Below are positions 29,860 to 37,504 of a DNA stretch of 64,000 nucleotides, piece by piece (the first letter of the stretch is position 1; each line of letters begins with the position of its first letter). The notes beneath the pieces were generated by a model. The model was not told the DNA's origin. It ran no database searches and worked only from the letters and a program-made list of their open reading frames with translations. Origin of the DNA: Pustulibacterium marinum (GTDB lineage Bacteria; Bacteroidota; Bacteroidia; Flavobacteriales; Flavobacteriaceae); NCBI RefSeq assembly GCF_900116665.1, contig NZ_FPBK01000004.1:156246-220245 (forward strand), read 5' to 3'. The position numbers and the translations under genes are program-made.

Positions 29860-30900
29860 ATGAAAAAATTAATGCCGCCATTTTATCCTATGGCATGTCG
29901 GGTAAATTGTTTTAAGCCCCTTTTTTAACCTTACACCCCCGGTTTTGAATTTAAAGGCTCTTTAGAGCGTTCGCATAAACGTGTTCAAAACGACTATCCT
30001 CACGTGAAAAGCTATAGTTCTATTGAAGAACTTTTGGCAGACGACATCAGCCTTGTTGTGGTAAATACCCCCATAGATACCCATTACCAATACGCCAAAC
30101 AAGCGCTGGAAGCCGGCAAACATGTGTTGGTAGAAAAAGCTTTTACTACTACCGTTGCCGAGGCCGAAGAACTGCACCGCATTGCACAGGCTAACGGACT
30201 TACTCTTACGGTGTACCAAAACCGACGATGGGACAGTGATTTTAAAACGGTACAATCTGTTATTGAAAAAGGATTGTTGGGCGATGTGGTAGAAGCCGAG
30301 ATTAGATTTGACCGCTACAAACCAACACTCAATACCAATGCCTGGAAAGAAGAACCTACTCCCGGAGCCGGAATTTTAAAAGATCTTGGTCCGCATGTAA
30401 TCGATCAGGCGTTGTGTTTGTTTGGGATGCCCGAAGCTGTTTTTGCCGATATTAGAGTGGTAATACCCGAAACGCGCATAGACGATCAGTTTGATATTTT
30501 ATTGTACTACGCCGATAAACGCGTTCGCCTACACGCTGGTTTGTACAACAAAGAGCAGCTACCTGCCTACACGATTCAGGGGCGCAAAGGAAGTTTTATA
30601 AAACAGCGTGGCGATGTACAAGAAGATACCTTAGCCAGTGGCATTGCCCCTAGGCTTGACCATTGGGGAGCCGAGCCTACCGATAAAGAAGGCATATTAC
30701 ACATTGTTTCTAATGAGGAAAGCATTAGAAAAACCATTCCTACTTTACCCGGACATTACTATCCTCTTTTTGATGGTGTTTACAAAGCTATTACCGAAAA
30801 TGCTCCAGAACCAGTCACCGCTATAGATGGTATCCGTATTATGAAAGTGATTGAGGCTGCTATAAAAAGTTCTGCCAACCGTGCTGCCGTAACACTCTAA
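29860..30900 (+). pseudogene. Gfo/Idh/MocA oxidoreductase, N-terminus disrupted
   Basis: The body (from about 29941) reads as a Gfo/Idh/MocA-family NAD(P)-dependent sugar oxidoreductase: TPIDTHYQYAKQALEAGKHV, LVEKAFTTTVAEAEEL and the EKA active-site region, YQNRRWDSD, then the C-terminal substrate domain with DLGPHVIDQALCLFG. The N-terminal nucleotide-binding part is visible in another frame (KINAAILSYGMSGKLF) but is broken three ways: one A missing in the A-run after the ATG, a TAA at 29913-29915 where His is expected, and one extra C in the C-run at 29936-29940. An internal GTG at 30004 could only give a protein without the dinucleotide-binding loop. I call it a pseudogene, or three assembly errors, which is less likely. 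Confidence 0.8.
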
Positions 30901-30989
30901 TGACTTAACTTATTTTATAAAATAAAACTTACAAAATATTGTATCATGATCTCTAAATACATACATTTAAAAGTCCAAAATAAACATGT

Positions 30990-31193
30990 ATGAAAAAAGA
31001 TGTACAAACAGCCGTTAAATCGGTTAGCATAGCAGCGTTAGTCTATGCTGTTTTTATGTTTTTGGTATATTACATACAAGACGATACGTTTAACTTAGTG
31101 AAATACATATTTAACGTAGCTGTATTTACTTTTTTTATGACTATGATTCAGGTATTTAGAATTAAAACTTTACGCAAAGAAGAGAAAGAATAA
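30990..31193 (+). CDS. Small two-helix membrane protein
   Basis: A 67-residue protein with two predicted membrane helices (about 13-29, SIAALVYAVFMFLVYYI; and about 38-56, YIFNVAVFTFFMTMIQVF) and charged ends (MKKDVQ..., ...KTLRKEEKE). I recognise no named family. It lies 89 bases after the broken oxidoreductase and 23 bases before a second small membrane protein on the same strand, so the two may be co-transcribed. The clean frame and hydrophobic pattern support a real gene amid debris. Confidence 0.6.
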   Translation: MKKDVQTAVKSVSIAALVYAVFMFLVYYIQDDTFNLVKYIFNVAVFTFFMTMIQVFRIKTLRKEEKE

Positions 31194-31216
31194 TAAAAAA
31201 CTAAAAAAGTGTTCAT

Positions 31217-31381
31217 ATGAAAAAATTAACCAACATAGGTGCTGCATTACTTATTGTAATAGCCTTGGCATGGCTGTTCATAGCTAAAGACATGTCTACT
31301 TTGATACAAACCATTTTGCTAGGTTTAATTATTGGAGCAGGAATGGTATTTATTCTACCGCGCATCACTGGAAAACCATAA
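31217..31381 (+). CDS. Very small two-helix membrane protein
   Basis: A 54-residue frame starting at an ATG (MKKLTNIGAALLIVIALAWL) and ending at a TAA. Two hydrophobic segments (about 7-22 and 31-47) are separated by a short polar turn (AKDMSTLIQ), with a basic end (PRITGKP). It follows the 67-residue membrane protein by 23 bases and has the same two-helix layout, which suggests a pair. I know no function for it. Confidence comes from the codon pattern and hydrophobicity only. Confidence 0.5.
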   Translation: MKKLTNIGAALLIVIALAWLFIAKDMSTLIQTILLGLIIGAGMVFILPRITGKP

Positions 31382-31464
31382 GCATATTCGCATCATACTA
31401 TATAAAATTGACTAGCAGGCAATGCCCATATGTTAGTCAATTTTGTTTTCAAGGCTTCAAAATC

Positions 31465-31833
31465 ATGATGAGATTTGATGTCTAGCAATTCTCGTTTTTT
31501 CCCATTTTTCAATAGGTCAAGTTGCTGAATATGGCAATTTAGATACAAAAGGCGATTACAATCTCTATATAACAAAAGCCAACGATACTTTGAAAATTGG
31601 AGATACTATTCATATTAATTTACCATCTGGTTATAATGGTTTTCGATATATTAGAAAAAACGGAAGTAGAACAGCCGATTTCTTAGCTGGAAAAAAATGT
31701 GGTCATCACAAAGTTTAGAAGTCTTGGTAATAAACGTACCGGTTATAAAATCTATGCGCTTTTCAGAGGATATGGATTGTCTCCTCTTTACATTGATTAT
31801 GAAGTTGCCTTACACACCAAAGAGATTTTGTAA
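31465..31833 (+). pseudogene. Broken gene for a secreted hypothetical protein
   Basis: Two plus-strand frames join into one protein-like sequence. The first (from about 31479) starts inside a signal peptide (LAILVFSHFSIGQ) and runs through ADFLAGK. The second continues as NVVITKFRSLGNKRTGYKIY and ends ...EVALHTKEIL at 31833. The shift falls in the A-run at 31691-31697, which has one A too many. The ATG codons at 31465 and 31468 are also out of frame with the signal peptide, so there is a second lesion near the start. The family looks like a small exported flavobacterial protein of unknown function. It is probably inactive. The gap 31382-31464 holds nothing I can name. Confidence 0.65.
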
Positions 31834-31897
31834 CATGAAACAAAGTGCTATTAGTCTTTAGATATGATTTCAATATTAAATTCACTACTATAAATTA

Positions 31898-31938
31898 TAC
31901 ACAACAAAGCCCTTGAAAAACAAGGGCTTTGTTGTGTA
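31898..31938. terminator. Strong 18-bp hairpin terminator
   Basis: A perfect 18-bp stem (31898-31915 with 31921-31938; the core is CAAAGCCCTTG with CAAGGGCTTTG) and a 5-base A loop. It lies 35 bases past the GH88 stop on the minus strand and ends the uronate PUL. The T-run is weak on both strands, so stopping would rest on the very stable stem. Confidence 0.8.
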
Positions 31939-31972
31939 AATCCAATTTTCAAAATACCTAGATCACAGAGAT

Positions 31973-33211
31973 TTAATTATTTCTCCCATGCAACTTCTGA
32001 TAGCGAAGCATTGCTTCTACCAAATAGTAATCTCCATAGGTTAATGGTGTATCTATTTCGGTTTTATTGGGCATGTTTCCTACTCCATGCTTTAAGATAA
32101 AGCCTCCGTTTTCTTTATTGGTAGCCAAATACGTTGGCGACAATAGATTCATTAACATAGTTTCGGAAGCTTTGTAGTAGTTCAAAGCTTGTTCTTCATT
32201 AGCATACCCGCTTAACTCTAACAAAGCAGATGCCATGATGGCCGCAGCAGACGAATCGCGCAACGCATCCGGAATATTAGGTGCATTGAAATCCCAATAC
32301 GGAATCATATCATCAGGCATGTTGGGATGATTCAAAATATAATCAGCAATATGAGTGGCTTGTGCTAAATATTTTTGATCTTTTGTGAAACGATACATTA
32401 CTGTATAACCATACAATCCCCACGCTTGTCCGCGTGCCCAAGCAGAACTATCAGCAGCTCCCTGATTGGTAATTTGCGCATTGACACCTCCTGTTGCTTC
32501 ATCATACGTTACTTGATGATAAGAACTATAATCTGAACGAAAATGATTTTTCATTGTTGTGTTGGCATGATTCACAGCAATGTCTCTATACGTTGCATCT
32601 CCACTAAATTCTGATGCCCAAAACAGTAATTCTAAATTCATCATATTATCGATGATCACTGCTATTTCTCCTTCTCCGGCTTTGTTCCATGGAGCGCTGT
32701 CCCAAGAGCGTATCACCTTAGCCGTTGGGTTATACCGAGAAGCCAAAGATTTGGCACTGTTTATTAAAATTTCTTCGTAAGCTTCATTTTTTTGTAGACG
32801 CTCGGCATTTCCAAAACTACAATACATCATAAAACCAAGATCGTGTGTCGTGGTATTGAATTGTTCGCGCTTTAAATCTTCCAAAAAGCTCAAGGCTTCT
32901 TGTTTTAATTCGGGAGCACCCACAGCTTCATCTAAATACAACAAAGTTCCTGGGTAAAATCCGCTACACCACCAACCAGAATTACTGGTTTCAAATGTAT
33001 CAGTTTCTGGAATATAGGTTTTGGGATATTGCCCCGGAGTTACTTGCGTACCTAAATAAGTATACTGATCGACAGCCACTTTAAACGCATCGTCTATGGT
33101 TTTGTTGAGTTGATTTTCTTTGGCTGCAACTGTTGTAGTCTCTTGCTTAGGCGATTCTTTGCAAGCAAACAACAAACAAATAGCAGCTATGGTTAAGATT
33201 TTATATTTCAT
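31973..33211 (-). CDS. GH88 unsaturated glucuronyl hydrolase lipoprotein
   Basis: A 412-residue (alpha/alpha)6-barrel enzyme with a lipoprotein signal (LLFAC, Cys17). Family motifs are NSGWWCSGFYPG near residue 77, HDLGFMMYCSFG with Asp124, VIIDNMMNLELLFW with Asp188, and SSAWARGQAWGLYGY near 268. The two Asp residues are spaced like the catalytic pair of known unsaturated glucuronyl hydrolases. The enzyme removes the 4,5-unsaturated uronic acid left at the non-reducing end by polysaccharide lyases. That fits the lyase-like propeller 28 bases upstream. It is the last gene of the HTCS-controlled operon, followed by a strong hairpin. Confidence 0.92.
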   Translation of the reverse strand: MKYKILTIAAICLLFACKESPKQETTTVAAKENQLNKTIDDAFKVAVDQYTYLGTQVTPGQYPKTYIPETDTFETSNSGWWCSGFYPGTLLYLDEAVGAPELKQEALSFLEDLKREQFNTTTHDLGFMMYCSFGNAERLQKNEAYEEILINSAKSLASRYNPTAKVIRSWDSAPWNKAGEGEIAVIIDNMMNLELLFWASEFSGDATYRDIAVNHANTTMKNHFRSDYSSYHQVTYDEATGGVNAQITNQGAADSSAWARGQAWGLYGYTVMYRFTKDQKYLAQATHIADYILNHPNMPDDMIPYWDFNAPNIPDALRDSSAAAIMASALLELSGYANEEQALNYYKASETMLMNLLSPTYLATNKENGGFILKHGVGNMPNKTEIDTPLTYGDYYLVEAMLRYQKLHGRNN

Positions 33212-33239
33212 ATTTGGTCAGTTTTCGTTTTTCTAAATT

Positions 33240-34535
33240 CTATAAACTTACTTCAATAATTTCTACGGGTTGTGGAGTTGTTTCCTGAAGTCCTTCTCCA
33301 TCAACTTGAATTACTTTTTGAGAAAATATATGTAATTGCTTTGTACTCTTCCACAAGCTATCGTCATAATTAGGTTCCCATTGTCCTACTCCGCTTTCCG
33401 AAACATCTGTTAAAGCCCAACGGTCTTTGCAAATTTTCGATGCTGCTAGTGTAATCTTGTTATTTCGTTCTTCATCTCTAAAAAGTAAATAGATCGTTTT
33501 GTTATCCACCAACACTTTGGGTCTGGCAATAGGAATGCTCTTGGTTCCGCCACCGCCTAAAGAGAACGTTTCTTTATGAAAATGAGTTTCTTTCAATCTC
33601 CATTTTCCTTTTCTTTTATACACGATTTTATACTGCGGAATGCTATCGCTGTTCCAATACGTTGCTATGTACGGATTTCCTTTTTTATCAACCGTCATCG
33701 ATGTTTGATTGATCAAGCTACTGTTTTGAGGAATTTTGAAAGCTACTTCGGCAGACGCAGCGTTGATAGGAAGTGTATATGCTTTTCCTTCGGAATTTTT
33801 CCAGGTTCTTCCGCCGTCTTCAGACATGGCAAAACACAAATCATGATTGGTAGACACGTCCCAGGTTTCTCTCCAAACCCACGATATATAAACGGTATTG
33901 TTTTTACCAACTGTCATTTGCCAATACGCACTTCGCTGCTCTTCGCCATCTAGCAAATTATTTTGTAATTGCGTCCATTGTTGAGTAGCGACATTGTATT
34001 CATTAATCACCATATTTCCTCTGCCCGATTCACCCGAACGGTAACAAAACAACAATTTTCCGTTTGATAATTTATGAAATTCCGGATACGTTACACGCTC
34101 TTCTTGCTTTCCTGTCATTGTTAATTCTTCCGACAGTTCTAAACCAAAAGGTTTGATACTTTTTGCATAGCGCAATTTGGTGTTGTGCTGATCCCAACTG
34201 ACATGCACATATCCTTCATTATCTACAATGATACTGATGCTGTTGTGAGCATCAGACACGTTTCCTGAATATTGTGTTGTTTGTACTTGCCACTGAGCAT
34301 CTCCCAAATTTCTTTTGGCTAAGACTAGTTTTCCCTCGGGATTGTAATACGTTGTAAACTGAATATTCTTGTAAGTTGTGAGTGCTTTTCCTCTGAAAAC
34401 AACAGCGTTTACTGAGTTGTTACTCCAGCCCAAACCAACGGTAGATTTTTGTATTTCTTGTGCAAAACCCTGAATTGAGCACAAACTCATCATGATTACT
34501 GCACAAACTATTTTTATCGATTTTAATACGCTCAT
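33240..34535 (-). CDS. BNR-4 beta-propeller protein, probable polysaccharide lyase
   Basis: A 431-residue secreted protein (signal peptide ending near GFAQE) with repeated beta-propeller blades (Asp-box-like segments such as SEDGGRTWKNSEG) of the BNR-4 type. Lyase families PL24, PL25 and PL27 have this fold. A candidate catalytic set is visible: His97 in SDAHNS, His117 in WDQHNT, Tyr150 in VTYPEF and Arg166 in FCYRSGESG. The His-His spacing of 20 and Tyr-Arg spacing of 16 equal those I recall for the PL25 ulvan lyase. It would cut next to a glucuronate by beta-elimination and feed GH88. It starts 3 bases after the DUF2264 gene. A plain binding role remains possible. Confidence 0.75.
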   Translation of the reverse strand: MSVLKSIKIVCAVIMMSLCSIQGFAQEIQKSTVGLGWSNNSVNAVVFRGKALTTYKNIQFTTYYNPEGKLVLAKRNLGDAQWQVQTTQYSGNVSDAHNSISIIVDNEGYVHVSWDQHNTKLRYAKSIKPFGLELSEELTMTGKQEERVTYPEFHKLSNGKLLFCYRSGESGRGNMVINEYNVATQQWTQLQNNLLDGEEQRSAYWQMTVGKNNTVYISWVWRETWDVSTNHDLCFAMSEDGGRTWKNSEGKAYTLPINAASAEVAFKIPQNSSLINQTSMTVDKKGNPYIATYWNSDSIPQYKIVYKRKGKWRLKETHFHKETFSLGGGGTKSIPIARPKVLVDNKTIYLLFRDEERNNKITLAASKICKDRWALTDVSESGVGQWEPNYDDSLWKSTKQLHIFSQKVIQVDGEGLQETTPQPVEIIEVSL

Positions 34536-34538
34536 TCG

Positions 34539-35810
34539 TTATTTCTTTTGATACAATGCATGATCTATTACTGCATTTTCACCTGTCCATATTTTCTTTT
34601 GTGTCCAACTTTCAGCAGCATCTTGCCAAAAAGGAGCCTCTTCCGGCAAGCCTAACATCAAGAAAGCGGTAGTACACAAATACAAACTTCCTGTGGTAAT
34701 GTAAGGTTCGGCAATAGAACGTTGATGTCCGTAAAACCCGATAGTTAACCAACCATTGGCGTCAAAAGTTTCCGGTGCCGAAATCTGATTTTTAATCACT
34801 GCATACAAAGCTTCTCTTACCTGAGCAGCTTTCACATCTTTGGGCAATTGTTGTAACAATGCCATTTGCGACAATGCCTGAAAAACTCCAAAACGATACG
34901 CCAACGAACGACCTATAGCAGGGTATGTTCCATCCTTACCAATTAATCGTTCTTGAATAGCGGCATAACGCTGTGCTCTTTCTGTAAATACATGTGCATT
35001 CGTAATAAACTTGTCTTTGTATCGGTAATTAGAAAGTTCGGTTTCTTTTTCTTTCAGTACAGAAAGAATGTCTAACAACATCGGTTGAATAACAAAACTG
35101 TTGTAATAATCAAAATGAAAATCGGGTCCGTCGCCATAAACACCATCGCCCAAATACCATTCGTCATGTTTTAACAATGCATATTCTATGCGCATCATAT
35201 CTGCTTTGCCTTCAAACTTTAACAACGCCGCTTCTACAATGCCACTAAACAACAACCAGTTCATATACGGTGGAGACGTTGCACGTGTTTTTTTCAACTC
35301 CTTTAACACGCGTTGTTGTGTCAGGATATCTAAATTATCCCACAATTGGGTTGGTGCTCGTAGCAATGCTTCTGCAAAAAACGCAGCATCTACCAGCGGT
35401 TGTCCTTCTCCTGAAAAATTCAGGTAATCATTTGCATCAGGATTCACTGCATTCGTGATTCCTTTTACCGCTAATTGAATGTATTTTTTTCTAAGTTTTC
35501 CTTCTTTGGTTTTATCAGGCCCCAATTCTAACCAAGGAGCCATCCCGGCCAACGTTCTCCCAACAGCCTCTAAATGCACCACTTCTTCTCTGCCGCCATA
35601 AGGATTATCGGCTTTTTCAACCGGCATATTTTGCTTTAACTGATCATCTGCCAGATTTTGCAAAACAGGATCACTGATTTTGAGTAAGGTTTCTACAAGG
35701 AACTTTCGTTCTTCAAGCCCTGATTTGTTACTCTTTGTTTTTTGCGCCTTCAAACTTACTATTCCTATACAGCTTAGAAATACGCAAATTAGTTTTGTTT
35801 TAATGTTCAT
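34539..35810 (-). CDS. DUF2264 family protein (GH154-like)
   Basis: A 423-residue secreted helical protein with a signal peptide (IGIVSLKAQ). It matches the DUF2264 (PF10022) pattern: NPYGGREEVVHLEAVGRTLAGMAPWLELG near residues 70-98, then YLNFSGEGQPLVDAAFFAEALLRAP, SPPYMNWLLFSGIVEAAL and the conserved acidic block DGVYGDGPDFHFDYYNSFVIQP near residue 225. From memory, the CAZy family GH154 of beta-glucuronidases belongs here, which would fit a glucuronate-containing substrate. The conserved Asp/Glu/His cluster is intact. It sits between susD (79 bases) and the BNR-4 gene (3 bases). The exact reaction is unproven. Confidence 0.8.
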   Translation of the reverse strand: MNIKTKLICVFLSCIGIVSLKAQKTKSNKSGLEERKFLVETLLKISDPVLQNLADDQLKQNMPVEKADNPYGGREEVVHLEAVGRTLAGMAPWLELGPDKTKEGKLRKKYIQLAVKGITNAVNPDANDYLNFSGEGQPLVDAAFFAEALLRAPTQLWDNLDILTQQRVLKELKKTRATSPPYMNWLLFSGIVEAALLKFEGKADMMRIEYALLKHDEWYLGDGVYGDGPDFHFDYYNSFVIQPMLLDILSVLKEKETELSNYRYKDKFITNAHVFTERAQRYAAIQERLIGKDGTYPAIGRSLAYRFGVFQALSQMALLQQLPKDVKAAQVREALYAVIKNQISAPETFDANGWLTIGFYGHQRSIAEPYITTGSLYLCTTAFLMLGLPEEAPFWQDAAESWTQKKIWTGENAVIDHALYQKK

Positions 35811-35889
35811 TTGTTAAAATTATGATTAAAACCTGATGTCCCAAAATAGGAGCATCAGGTTTCTGTAAAAAACACAAGTATTAAGCTAA

Positions 35890-37491
35890 CTAGTAGCCAG
35901 GATTTTGTTCTAAGTTTCCATCTTTGTTCAGTTGAATTTCTGTCAAAGGAATCGGGAACAATGTGTGCGTACTTGTGAGTCCTTGAACTTGCATGCCTTC
36001 TGGAGCTCCGTAATTGAGATTCACACGATCCAGTAAAGTACCGGTACGCATCAATTCCATTCTTCGGTTTTCTTCTCCAATTAATTCTCGTACACGCTCA
36101 TCAAGAATGAAATCCAAATTTATATCGCTAGCAGCCACCATTGGTGCATTTGCTCTATTTCTTAATGCATTAATAGACGTTGCAGCCCCAGATAAATCAC
36201 CTTGTTTGAACTGAGCTTCTGCTTTTAAAAGATAGGTTTCTCCTAACCTCATCAAGATAAAATCTTTCCACATTCCATAACCAAAAACATCTCTATCATC
36301 ATATTGTCCCCATTTCATTGTATATGGATTGATACGATACAATGTATCAAAGCCTTCATAAGGTACATCCTGTCCGTACAATTCTGGTAAATTGGGATCA
36401 TTATATCTGAATTTACGATGAATGTTGTATTTAGAATTTCGCATATCTTCCTCTTCATACAAATCATACAACACCCAATTATTCAATCGCATTCTTGAAA
36501 TACCTCTACCACCCAGGGAGTCTGCCGGAATTAATCCATTTATATTGTGATAACCTGCTCCCCAAACTCTTCGCTGTTGAGGAGATCCTGAACTACCTCC
36601 ACGAACATCGGCAGGATTTTCGTTTTCTAAAACCCAAATAGCTTCTTTATTTCCTTGAGATCTGCGTTGATTTCCTACCAAAAACATATCAGAAAAAGCA
36701 TCTCCTGGTTCTCCAGATTGTACTCCATAACGTTCAGTTATTAAAAATAGATTTGGATTACTAATTACCAAATTACATTGTTCTTCGGCCAAAGCATTTT
36801 GTCCTGTTCTTAAGTATACTTTCGCCAATAATTGACTAGCTGCTGCACTACTTACGCGTTGCTCATGCTCTGTTTCATCAATTGGAGCTAAATATTCTAC
36901 AGCATATAGTAAATCTTCTTCCACCAAAACATTTACTTCATCCAAAGAAGCTCTAACAAAATCAAATCGGGGTTCGCGTATAGGCTCCGTTACAATTGGA
37001 ATACCACCAAATAAGGTTGCTAGCTCATTATAGGCTCTTGCTCTAAAGAATTTTGCTTCTGCGTTAAATGCCATCTTTTCCTCCTCAGTCATATCGGTAA
37101 TTTCATCTCCTCTGGTCTCAATAGTGTAGATCACATTATTGGCATTTTCTATAATGTTATAATCCATGGTCCAAATTGTAGATGCCACTACGTTATCTGA
37201 AGTCAAAGTATTGTACAAATAAAAAGGATTTTCCCATCCGGCCGGTTGTGTGGGCCATACCACATCGGTTCCCACTTGCCATACACATAACCATCCTTGA
37301 TTCCAGTCTCGAGTATAGGCTATACTAGCTTGCTGATAAAGCCCCAGTAGCGCTGCTTGTAGACTTAATTTATCATTGATATCTGTTGAATAAGAATCAA
37401 TATCCTTTTCATCTAAAAAAGATTCATTACAAGAGGTTATAAAGCCAAAGCTCCATAACATTACAAAATAGATTGTATATTTTTTCATCAT
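35890..37491 (-). CDS. SusD/RagB lipoprotein (uronate PUL)
   Basis: A 533-residue SusD-family lipoprotein with lipobox FITSC followed by NESFLDEKDID. The helical core has AKFFRARAYNELATLFGGIPIVTEP near residues 145-170, and KDFILMRLGETYLLKAEAQF near 420-440 is the usual C-terminal signature. The tail HTLFPIPLTEIQLNKDGNLE then QNPGY is standard. It would bind oligosaccharides at the surface over the SusC channel made 13 bases upstream. The downstream enzymes point to a uronic-acid-bearing glycan, but SusD proteins do not reveal the ligand by motif. Confidence 0.93.
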   Translation of the reverse strand: MMKKYTIYFVMLWSFGFITSCNESFLDEKDIDSYSTDINDKLSLQAALLGLYQQASIAYTRDWNQGWLCVWQVGTDVVWPTQPAGWENPFYLYNTLTSDNVVASTIWTMDYNIIENANNVIYTIETRGDEITDMTEEEKMAFNAEAKFFRARAYNELATLFGGIPIVTEPIREPRFDFVRASLDEVNVLVEEDLLYAVEYLAPIDETEHEQRVSSAAASQLLAKVYLRTGQNALAEEQCNLVISNPNLFLITERYGVQSGEPGDAFSDMFLVGNQRRSQGNKEAIWVLENENPADVRGGSSGSPQQRRVWGAGYHNINGLIPADSLGGRGISRMRLNNWVLYDLYEEEDMRNSKYNIHRKFRYNDPNLPELYGQDVPYEGFDTLYRINPYTMKWGQYDDRDVFGYGMWKDFILMRLGETYLLKAEAQFKQGDLSGAATSINALRNRANAPMVAASDINLDFILDERVRELIGEENRRMELMRTGTLLDRVNLNYGAPEGMQVQGLTSTHTLFPIPLTEIQLNKDGNLEQNPGY

Positions 37492-37504
37492 TGTGTTTTT
37501 TAAT

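Noticed and set aside
31393-31575. Minus-strand frame of 60 codons
   Set aside because: It overlaps the plus-strand signal-peptide gene remnant antisense and has no protein-like features of its own.
29860-31833. Treating all frameshifts as sequencing errors
   Set aside because: Several lie in homopolymers so errors are possible, but genes of over 3 kb on both sides are intact and one lesion in the oxidoreductase is a stop codon outside a long run.
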